Below are positions 57,205-64,000 of a DNA stretch of 64,000 nt, piece after piece (the stretch's first letter is position 1; each line of letters starts with the position of its first letter). The notes under the pieces were generated by a model. The model saw only the letters and a list, made by a program, of their open reading frames with translations, was not told where the DNA came from and made no database searches. A program made the position numbers and the translations under genes. This DNA comes from Tretioscincus oriximinensis. Taxonomy: Eukaryota; Chordata; Lepidosauria; Squamata; Gymnophthalmidae. The stretch lies in assembly GCA_022410635.1 (NCBI GenBank), contig JAJVDF010000194.1, positions 1,094,576 to 1,158,575 on the forward strand. Reading direction: 5' to 3'.

Positions 57205-58110
57205 AATGCCTGGAAACGCGTGTAAGGCGTCCAGGAATTGGGGGCGACGAGAACGGCGGGGAGGCAGCCGGCGCGTCGTTTGTGCTTCCNGGGTTAAAAT
57301 AGCCTTAGGAACGATCGCGGCGCTGTCAGTGAGGGAGAAGGAGAGGCGGAGCGTCTGCACTGGTATAAAAGCGTGTCTCCGCCCTCCCAAGCCGCTGTTG
57401 CAGCGAAAAAGCAAGACCCTCCCTCCCTTTCCCTCTGTCATGGCATGGTAGGGCGGTAGCGCATCTCGGCTGGCCGGATGAGATAGTTTTAAGTGGTGGA
57501 CAGAGTTCCCTTAACTATCTCAGAAATTTGGTGAGGGCCCCTTTAAAGGGGTTCAGCATCACATGGCTTGCCTAAGGCAGGAAAGGAAGCCAATCGTGAT
57601 CCTGAATTGGGGAGGGGGTGCTTCAATATATGCTTCTGTCTTGAGAGCCCCGAAAAAACCTCCTTGATCCTCGGTTGGTCCACCTCAGCATGGGCTGGGT
57701 GGAGCTCACGGAGGTGCCAGCTGGTGACTGCCTTAAGCAAGGGCTGGGCAGAGTTGGCATTGAGCAAGTTGGGTGTGACCCGTCTGGTGCCGGGAGGGCC
57801 AGGCGGGGCTCGTGGGAAGCGAGCAGCGGATGTGGCCATTCAAAGGGTGAATGGCGTTGGTTCCTGGAGCTCCCCAATGCGGGGCTGTGCGGGACTGTCA
57901 ACCAGATGCGCTTCCTTACACACTCCTACCTCATACCATGGCCTTTTATAATTCCAATGTCGTTCTATGATCCAATTTGTTCTATGATCCAACATCAAGT
58001 GATGGTTCTTTTATTATACTGAAGACATATGTAATTGATTTCAATAAATGTTCAATTTTGCTATTTACAGTCTCACAGTGCCTGTTTCTCCTTAGCCCAC
58101 CAATTGTAGT
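57205..58110 (+). mobile_element. Probable solo LTR or retroelement promoter block, CpG-rich
   Basis: The first 280 bp are rich in CpG ('ggcgacgagaacggcgg', 'ccggcgcgtcgtttgtg', 'aacgatcgcggcgctg'), in sharp contrast to the surroundings. A TATA box lies in 'ctggtataaaagcgtg' (about 57360-57375) and AATAAA in 'ttcaataaatgttc' (about 58043-58056). That fits U3-R-U5 of an LTR of about 0.9 kb. Left and right borders and target duplications are not resolved. A degraded promoter of another retroelement class is an alternative. Open frames inside overlap on both strands and look non-coding. Confidence 0.5.
57360..57375 (+). promoter_or_regulatory. TATA box of the 57.2-kb LTR-like block
   Basis: 'tggtataaaagcgtg', preceded by a CpG-rich region and followed by pyrimidine-rich sequence ('accctccctccctttccct') where initiation could occur. 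Confidence 0.5.
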
Positions 58111-59370
58111 CAAACATGAATTAATGTGTATGAAAATAAACATTTGAGGTGTGTGAATCCAACATGTCTGCTAACTAATGGAATGGTCTTTCAGTGGCCA
58201 TCTCTTCTGATCTGTTTTTTTTCTCTCCAAAGGGATTAATTAACCAGGAGGCCAGAGGAAGATTTCAACTATGGTCCTCAAAATTCAGTCTAAATCTTCA
58301 ATGCTTTCATTAAGATTGTGAATCAGTGTGAGAGAAGCTTCTGGGCACTACTGAAAATAGTATGATTTTGGCTATTTTTTAATTGTTTTTTTAAAAAAAA
58401 TTATCTTAAGAAACTGCAAAATATTACACGATNGGGTTGAGATTTTTAAAGAGAGGATTGTGGCAGATGATAAAATTGAAATTACTTTTGTCAAAATACT
58501 GACGTTGAGAATGAAATTGAATTAATGGAAGAAATCAAATGCCAAGGTGATTCTGTTTATTGTAGATCTGAGATGATCTGAGNGATCCAATGTGGAAATG
58601 TTCATGAAAGTTAAGGGTCTTTTTAGTTACTGAATCAAACTGAAGGAAACATGCTCATCTACCTTCCACTACAGTACACATTATACATACTGTGAGCTGA
58701 AAAAAGGTTGTTTTAAGGATATTAATGGCAAANTATTTCATTATTCTGCTTTTTCTTAACTGTTTCAGCTAAATGCATGAGAACTAAAGAAAAGACACTT
58801 CACTTGAGGTGAGCAACTCATCTGAAAGAAATGGTCCTAAACAAGGAGGGNTGACAGTGTGCATGGAAGAATTTCACAACTCTAGTAGCTAAAAATCTAT
58901 ATAAGCATTTGCCTTCAATAGCACTTTATTTTGGACTGTTGGTAAAATATGGCTTTTAAGAGTGATGTCTGGAAACACCAAAAGTTTTCACAACAACAAA
59001 CAAACTCAACTCTTTCTCCCTTCTCCCTCTCAACTGTCCAGACTCAAATCCTGGCAACTTCAACTGTTTAAACCAACTTCTCCTTTTAAAATTTTATCTC
59101 TCCAGGCAACCATTCACCTGCTGTGCTTGGATTGGTTGCCCACATTTTAATTCCATTCCTTAGCAACCACCATAGTTCTCACATGCTCAGTTCTTAAAGT
59201 GAACTTATTGTTCATCTCAGTATACTGCATTTAGTTGAATTTCATCCTATAAGCCTACCTTTTTTCATATTTAATACACGAAGTATCAATGGACAATATG
59301 GATTTAGGAATCTTTGTGCAGCTTTTTATGTGCCATCACTTCCTCATATTCCTACTATTTTTGCTAGTAA
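58111..59370. other. No recognised feature
   Basis: About 1.26 kb of AT-rich DNA before the copia LTR. The last five bases (agtaa, 59366-59370) should be the target-site duplication of the copia element; the matching copy lies beyond the window. Confidence 0.5.
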
Positions 59371-59437
59371 TGTTATAAAGCTGTACTTAGATTTAGAAAG
59401 TCCTCCACACATAAGTTTTCTTTCCAATAGGAAGGCT

Positions 59438-59443
59438 TTTATT
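59438..59443 (-). terminator. copia 3' LTR poly(A) signal
   Basis: AATAAA on the minus strand (in AATAAAAGCC), downstream of the LTR TATA box. It is conserved in the 5' LTR at 63761-63766. Confidence 0.75.
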
Positions 59444-59516
59444 NATAATTCCATAAACAAAGTGCTTCNCCAGACAACCAAACTCAACAACACACACCAA
59501 ACTAAAGCACAACTTA

Positions 59517-59527
59517 CTTTTTATATA
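59517..59527 (-). promoter_or_regulatory. copia 3' LTR TATA box
   Basis: TATATAAAAAG on the minus strand, preceded by two inverted CCAAT boxes. Identical in the 5' LTR at 63846-63856. Confidence 0.7.
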
Positions 59528-59702
59528 CATGGTAACCAATCAGAATTCTTCAACACAGTATCACACCATATTGCATTATCTTTAACCAATCAGAATTATC
59601 ACACCATATTGCATCATCTTTACTCTGGTTGGCTATTAAAGTCATATGATTAGTGCTAGATGTTATCTTNTTTACAGTTGAACAATACGTCATATTCTGA
59701 CA

Positions 59703-59710
59703 CCCCTTCC
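59703..59710 (-). other. copia polypurine tract
   Basis: GGAAGGGG on the minus strand ends directly against the TGTCAG start of the 3' LTR. This is the plus-strand DNA synthesis primer site of LTR retroelements. Confidence 0.85.
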
Positions 59711-59745
59711 ATCTATGCACTGATTATTTACAAACTTATTTACAA

Positions 59746-62700
59746 TTACAATTCAGTAACACACATCCTTTTTCTCAGTTCACAATGTTTATACTCAGGA
59801 ACAGCTTTTGTTAACAAATCAGCAATGTTATTTTCTGATTCTATATATTTCAGTTCTAATTCTTTCCTGTTAACCATTTCTTTTACATTATAGTACCTCA
59901 CGCCAATATATTTGGATCTAACTTTCAAGTTATGACTTTCAGCCATTTTAATGCACGTTTGGGAGTCATCAAATAATAAAACTTTTTCATCAAAATTTTC
60001 ACATAGATCCTTTAACATTTGTTTACACCACAAAATTTCATTACAAGTTTCTGATAAGGCAGCATATTCCACTTCACTTGTAGATAAAGATACCAATTTT
60101 TGCTTTGATGATCTCCACGCAATAGGCACATTAGCATATTTAATCATGAATCCTGTATTTGATTTACATTTTTCTTGATCAGCAAAAGAGCTATCAACAA
60201 TTGCTGCTATTTTGTTAGTATCATTTGGATTTATTTCTAACCCCAGGTTTTCAGCTTTAAGATACCTAATTACTCTTTTAGCTGCTTGCCAATCTTTTTC
60301 ACTTGGTTTTTGTACAACTCTACTCAAAAGATTTACAGAATGAGCTATATCTGGTCTTGTCCATAAAGAAATATTTGAAAGACTTCCTACTATTGATCTA
60401 TACAAATCAGCATCTTTGAATTCTTTTTCGCTTTCTTGTTTTCTATATTCAGTACTCATAGGAGTCTTTACTGACTTTGCATTTTCAAGTCCTGTTCTTT
60501 TTACTAATGCTTCTATTTTCTTTTGTTGTGACAATATTATACCTTTTTCACTCTTGATTATATCTATTCCTAGAAACATTGAAATTTCACCTAAATTTTT
60601 AATATCAAAACTTTCTTTAAGTTGTTTGTATACTTTTTCTATTTCTGTTTCACTTTTGGCTGTTATACACAAATCATCAACATAAAGAACAATTATGGAT
60701 TGATTATTCTCTTCACCTCTGATGAATACACACTGATCTGCAATACTCTGCTTAAATCCTAATTCTTTCAATTTATTACTGAAACATTGATTCCAATTAA
60801 AAGCAGCCTGTCGTAAACCATATAAAGATTTGTTCAACTTATAAACATAGCCACTCTTTGATTTAAACCCTTCAGGAAGTAACATGTAAATTTCTTCTTG
60901 TAAATCAGCATGTAAATAAGCACTTGAAACATCAAAATGATGAATTTTATGTTTCCTTTTTAATGCTACTGCCAACACAGTTCTCCAAGATTCTGCTCTA
61001 GCTGTAGGAGCAAATGTGGTCTCATAATCTGTTTTAAACCTTTGTGCAAATCCTCTAGCAACAAGTCTTGCTTTAAACTTCTTTCCACCTGAGGGCAGTG
61101 GACGCATTTGAAAAACCCATCTGGAATCAATCACATTTTTATCAACAGGCTTCTTACATTCTACAAAAACCTTTTGTTTTTTTAATACACGTATTTCCTC
61201 TTGCATAGCCTTTTTCCAACACTCAATTTCATCATCACTCCTCTCAAGCATTTCCTTATAAGGAAGAGGTTCATAACCAGTCTGGCATACATACAAAGTT
61301 TGAGGGAAACCATATCTCTCAGGTGGTAGTCCCTTATTGATTCTGCTAGACCTGCTAGGTAAGTCTCTCTCAGGATTCTCTTCTTCTATTTCTTCTTCCT
61401 CTTTTATATTTTCTTCTTCCTCCTCTACTGCTTCTTCTGTTTCTGAATCAGAGTCACTATCACTTTCCTGNTCTTTCTCATTTCTCTCCTTACACAAAGG
61501 AATTATTACTTCAGTATTACTGTGGATTCTATCCCAACCAGAATGTTTTTCAAAGTTAGCACTTCTTGAAATTACTACTTTTCCATTCCCTAGTGCAAAC
61601 TTGTATCCTTTTGTCCCTGTCTCATACCCTAGAAAAATCAAATTCTGCCATTTTTGAGTTGATTTCCTTCTCAATTGTCTAGGTACCAATACATTTGCCC
61701 TGCTTCCAAACACTCTCATATGCTTTATATCAGGCTCAAATCCATATAACATATAAAAAGGTGTTTGATCAATTGTAGAACTCCATAATCTGTTTAAGAC
61801 ATAACAAGCAGTCATCACAACTTCTGCCCAATGAAAAGGTAAGCCAGAATCATTTAACATACAATCTCTTATTGTATTTATTAAACCTATTCTCCTTTCA
61901 GCAACTCCATTTTCAGATGGTGTGAATGGATTGGTTTTTCTGTGTACTATACCTTTATGTTCTAACCAGCTTTGGAATTCAGTTCCTGTAAACTCTCCTC
62001 CTCTATCTGATTGCATTCTTGCCACTTTCAGATGAGGAAACCTTCTTTCCACCATGCTAACCCAATTTTTAAACTTCTCAAAAGCTTCACTTTTTGATTT
62101 CAGCAAAACACAAAAAGTATATCTGCTATAATCATCTACTATCACCAAAATGTATTTAGCATTTCCCTGACTCTTTGAATAAGGACCAGCAAGATCTACA
62201 TGTACCAATTCAAATGGTTTTTGTGACTTTCTAAAACTTTTCTTTGGTACAGGATATGNCTTAAGTTTTATTTTACTACATACTGAACGATCCAGGAAGT
62301 TTTTACATGAATTCAACTTAGCATTACATACTTTCAGTTGTTTCTTTAAGGTACTAAAACTTGCATGACCTAATATTCTATGTAATTGGTGAATGCACTG
62401 GTCATGTGGTGGTTTATTTTCTACACAAGAAATCCCTCCACATAAAACTTCAGTCCCTTTTTTATCAAGCATTTCATATAACTTATTATTCATTACCCCT
62501 TCTGCACAAACAATTCCATCCTTTTTAACAAAGCATTTCTTCCCAAAAAATTCAACAGAATATCCATCTGTAGCAAATCTTGAAACACTAAGGAGGCAAA
62601 AGTCCAATTTAGGAACAAACAGGCAGTCCTTTATTTCCTTTCCTAAAGAAGGTACAAAGCAGTTCCTTGAATTTTTAACTTCAGTAGGAGTCCCATCTGC

Positions 62701-62907
62701 TAAACATACCTGCTTGATTGTAGACTCCTTCCAATCTCTGAAATAGCCTTTTCTATTCAAAACATGTTCACTTGAAGCAGAATCTAAAAGCCATGTACCA
62801 GAATTGTCCTTTGTACTTAACAAAAACACATTTTCATTGTTGTAATTCCAAGGCTTTTTCCTTTGCTTCTTTTGAAAAGCTCCACTTTCAAACTCTCTAG
62901 CTTTAAT
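59746..62907 (-). CDS. copia Pol: protease, integrase, RT, RNase H
   Basis: The open frame follows an in-frame TGA (62908-62910) that separates it from gag. There is no ATG at its head, so it is the pol half of a single gag-pol frame. Numbering from a GTG at 62829 (1027 codons): protease LLDSASSEH at 14-22; GAG-pre-integrase HxxxxH zinc region from 150 (HRILGH); integrase DDE D212, D275, E311 with 35 residues between the last two, within SDRGGEF and ENGVAERR; acidic linker 456-488; RT 560-760 with FDVSSAYLH (D633), LYGLRQA and YVDD 716-719; RNase H with AAIVDSSFAD (D879) and SEVEYAAL (E919), NIADLLTKAVP near the end. Oddities: Ala replaces the protease Gly, Ile187 stands where the last zinc Cys is expected, and KYIG replaces the usual KHID late in RNase H. 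Two codons contain N. The protein copies element RNA and integrates the DNA. Confidence 0.93.
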   Translation of the reverse strand: MKAREFESGAFQKKQRKKPWNYNNENVFLLSTKDNSGTWLLDSASSEHVLNRKGYFRDWKESTIKQVCLADGTPTEVKNSRNCFVPSLGKEIKDCLFVPKLDFCLLSVSRFATDGYSVEFFGKKCFVKKDGIVCAEGVMNNKLYEMLDKKGTEVLCGGISCVENKPPHDQCIHQLHRILGHASFSTLKKQLKVCNAKLNSCKNFLDRSVCSKIKLKXYPVPKKSFRKSQKPFELVHVDLAGPYSKSQGNAKYILVIVDDYSRYTFCVLLKSKSEAFEKFKNWVSMVERRFPHLKVARMQSDRGGEFTGTEFQSWLEHKGIVHRKTNPFTPSENGVAERRIGLINTIRDCMLNDSGLPFHWAEVVMTACYVLNRLWSSTIDQTPFYMLYGFEPDIKHMRVFGSRANVLVPRQLRRKSTQKWQNLIFLGYETGTKGYKFALGNGKVVISRSANFEKHSGWDRIHSNTEVIIPLCKERNEKXQESDSDSDSETEEAVEEEEENIKEEEEIEEENPERDLPSRSSRINKGLPPERYGFPQTLYVCQTGYEPLPYKEMLERSDDEIECWKKAMQEEIRVLKKQKVFVECKKPVDKNVIDSRWVFQMRPLPSGGKKFKARLVARGFAQRFKTDYETTFAPTARAESWRTVLAVALKRKHKIHHFDVSSAYLHADLQEEIYMLLPEGFKSKSGYVYKLNKSLYGLRQAAFNWNQCFSNKLKELGFKQSIADQCVFIRGEENNQSIIVLYVDDLCITAKSETEIEKVYKQLKESFDIKNLGEISMFLGIDIIKSEKGIILSQQKKIEALVKRTGLENAKSVKTPMSTEYRKQESEKEFKDADLYRSIVGSLSNISLWTRPDIAHSVNLLSRVVQKPSEKDWQAAKRVIRYLKAENLGLEINPNDTNKIAAIVDSSFADQEKCKSNTGFMIKYANVPIAWRSSKQKLVSLSTSEVEYAALSETCNEILWCKQMLKDLCENFDEKVLLFDDSQTCIKMAESHNLKVRSKYIGVRYYNVKEMVNRKELELKYIESENNIADLLTKAVPEYKHCELRKRMCVTEL

Positions 62908-63598
62908 TCATTTCTCAGTCTTTTTTACTTCAGGACATGTGCAAAACTTGGCAATATGCCCAGGCTTTCTACATCTGTAACACCTGATAGCAGCTGTCCT
63001 TGATATTCCTGCACAAGGAACTTCTGCAGCAGCCTTGTGATATTCACGTTGGCCATTGCAATCAATTACTCTTGTTGCAACATAGTCCCAGGATAAATCT
63101 GTCTCTGGAACACTTTGTAATCCAAGTATAAGCTGATCCCAAGAAGAATGAAGAGATGAAAGCAAAATGTAAGCTTTTCTTTCCTCTGTATACTGCATTC
63201 CCCGGTTCTCCAATTCTGTAAACAGGCAGCTCATAGCATTAAGATGTTCCTTAACAGAATCGCCAGGTTTTAATTTCAAATTATACAAACGCCTAGTTAA
63301 AAGCACTTTCTATCCAGCAGAGTCTCTTTGATATACTTCTTTTAACTTTTTCCAGCAGTCAGCTACTGTTTCAGCATTTTTAAGGTAATGTAGCTGTGAA
63401 GTTTCCACAGACAAAACAATGGTGGCTTGAGCCTTTTTAGCAGCTTTCTTTAGCACATTACTGACCATCAGCAGGAGCATTTTCTGTCACGTCCCACAGG
63501 TCCTCACGTATAAGAAAAGCCTGCACCTGTTCACTCCATGAGCTGTAATTCTTCCCATTAAGCTTTTCAAAATTCAGAGAACTAGACTGAAAAGCCAT
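62908..63598 (-). pseudogene. copia Gag, broken
   Basis: Gag forms the particle that packages element RNA. It starts at an ATG at 63598 (MAFQSSSLNFEKLNG, then YSSWSEQVQAFLIREDLW, the usual copia gag opening). The frame breaks near 63460, where a stop (63458-63460) is met and homology continues one frame over. A second stop, TAG, lies at 63310-63312. A UBN2-type Gag region continues to a CCHC zinc knuckle, CYRCRKPGHIAKFC (62941-62982). The last stop, TGA (62908-62910), is in frame with pol. So one frameshift and two nonsense positions separate the ATG from pol. The length of about 230 codons is normal for copia. Confidence 0.85.
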
Positions 63599-63676
63599 TT
63601 ATACACAGCCCCTTCTCAGCACTTTTTAATATATACTCACTGTAAGAACTTTACCTTCATTCTCATTTCCAAGTAA

Positions 63677-63691
63677 GCTGGGCCCATAACC
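63677..63691 (-). other. copia primer-binding site for an initiator tRNA-Met half
   Basis: On the minus strand, GGTTATGGGCCCAGC begins 2 nt after the 5' LTR. It is the exact complement of GCTGGGCCCATAACC, the anticodon arm of eukaryotic initiator tRNA-Met, including the CAU anticodon. Most retroelements pair with a tRNA 3' end. Pairing with the internal anticodon region is the Drosophila copia mode, primed by a 5' half-tRNA. Confidence 0.9.
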
Positions 63692-63693
63692 TT

Positions 63694-64000
63694 TGTTATA
63701 AAGCTGTACTTAGATTTAGAAAGTCCTCCACACAGAAGTTTTCTTTCCAATAGGAAGGCTTTTATTCATAATTCCATAAAGATAAACAAAGTGCTTCGCC
63801 AGACAACCAAACTCAACAACACACACCAAACTAAAGCATTACTTGCTTTTTATATACATGGTAACCAATCAGAATTCTCCAACACAGTATCACACCATAT
63901 TGCATCATCTTTAACCAATCAGAATTATCACACCATATTGCATCATCTTTACTCTGGTTGGCTATTAAAGTCATATGATCAGTGCTAGATGTTATCTTAN
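63694..64000 (-). repeat. copia 5' LTR, truncated by the window edge
   Basis: 307 bases matching the 3' LTR from its CTTTATAACA end upward. Differences are about seven substitutions and a 6-bp insertion (about 63780-63786). TATA (63846-63856) and AATAAA (63761-63766) are conserved. The promoter-distal start of the LTR lies beyond 64000. Confidence 0.93.

Larger units (their letters stand above)
59371..59702 (-). repeat. copia 3' LTR (332 bp)
   Basis: On the minus strand it runs from TGTCAGAATATGACG to CTTTATAACA, with TGT...ACA ends. It carries two inverted CCAAT boxes (GATTGGTTA) in a tandem duplication, a TATA box, and AATAAA about 70 bp before its end. It is bounded on the inner side by the polypurine tract. 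Confidence 0.95.
59371..64000 (-). mobile_element. Ty1/copia LTR retrotransposon, nearly complete
   Basis: Minus-strand element: 5' LTR (63694 to beyond 64000), primer-binding site (63677-63691), gag (63598-62908), pol (62907-59746), polypurine tract (59703-59710), 3' LTR (59371-59702). The order protease-integrase-RT-RNase H defines Ty1/copia. The total is about 4.66 kb, short but normal for copia. The two LTRs differ at about 7 of 300 comparable sites plus one 6-bp indel. Such elements are sparse in amniotes but known in reptiles. Gag is broken, so this copy is probably not autonomous. Only the outer 25-30 bp of the 5' LTR and its target duplication are missing. Confidence 0.95.

Noticed and set aside
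57568..57951. 127-codon frame with Trp/Gly-rich sequence
   Set aside because: It lies within the LTR-like block and mirrors open frames on the other strand. No domain and no start or splice context.
59330..62746. Plus-strand open frames opposite the copia element (for example 61337-61657 and 62393-62746)
   Set aside because: They are antisense shadows of pol and of the LTR. The Ser-rich frame is the complement of the acidic linker.
1..64000. A novel defence, CRISPR or operon-type system
   Set aside because: No spaced direct repeats, no bacterial-type gene clusters, and base composition and repeats are plainly those of a vertebrate nucleus.

Overview
The window looks like intergenic or intronic nuclear DNA of a squamate reptile (lizard, gecko or snake). 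That placement rests on the repeat mix: AT-rich DNA with L1/Tx1-type and CR1/L3-type LINEs, tRNA-derived SINEs of the kind abundant in squamates, hAT, Tc1/mariner and PIF/Harbinger-like non-autonomous DNA transposons, and a Ty1/copia element. I found no host protein-coding exon, rRNA or tRNA gene that I can support. Apart from the copia pol frame, the open frames are transposon remnants, palindrome shadows or chance. No CRISPR array or operon-like structure is present. Isolated single Ns are scattered throughout and there are no N runs.

Layout. 1-3295 is a minus-strand L1/Tx1-type LINE (ORF2 endonuclease and start of RT, then ORF1, then 5' UTR) running off the left edge. 3.3-12 kb holds DNA-transposon relics, including a 684-bp GC-rich Harbinger-like element at 5022-5705, a SINE nested in an older repeat and a CR1 3' end. 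12-19 kb is mostly unique AT-rich sequence with scattered short repeats. 19.8-23.8 kb has a CR1 3' end, a perfect 78-bp palindromic mariner-type MITE, a 1.7-kb hAT-like element with a perfect 8-bp target duplication, and a SINE nested in a SINE. 24.8-25.3 kb may be an LTR. 26-33 kb is mostly unique, with a mariner MITE and a complete SINE. 34.0-36.9 kb is a minus-strand L1 that later received a second truncated L1 and a mariner MITE. 37-45 kb is mostly unique with SINEs. 45.8-47.3 kb is a cluster of Harbinger-like elements. 48.2-49.5 kb is a CR1/L3 LINE split exactly by a 437-bp TAA-flanked MITE. 50.5-54.1 kb has further palindromic, Harbinger-like and hAT-like elements. 57.2-58.1 kb is a CpG-rich TATA/AATAAA block, probably an LTR. 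59371-64000 is a nearly complete minus-strand Ty1/copia retrotransposon.

The copia element is the centrepiece. It has a complete 3' LTR (332 bp), a polypurine tract, a long open pol frame (protease, integrase, reverse transcriptase, RNase H), a broken gag with a CCHC knuckle, and a 5' LTR cut by the window edge. Its primer-binding site is complementary to the anticodon region of initiator tRNA-Met, the half-tRNA priming mode known from Drosophila copia. The LTRs differ by about 2.3%, so the insertion is fairly young, but gag is broken and several usually invariant pol residues are changed. Many nested insertions with readable target duplications give a relative history of transposon activity at this locus.
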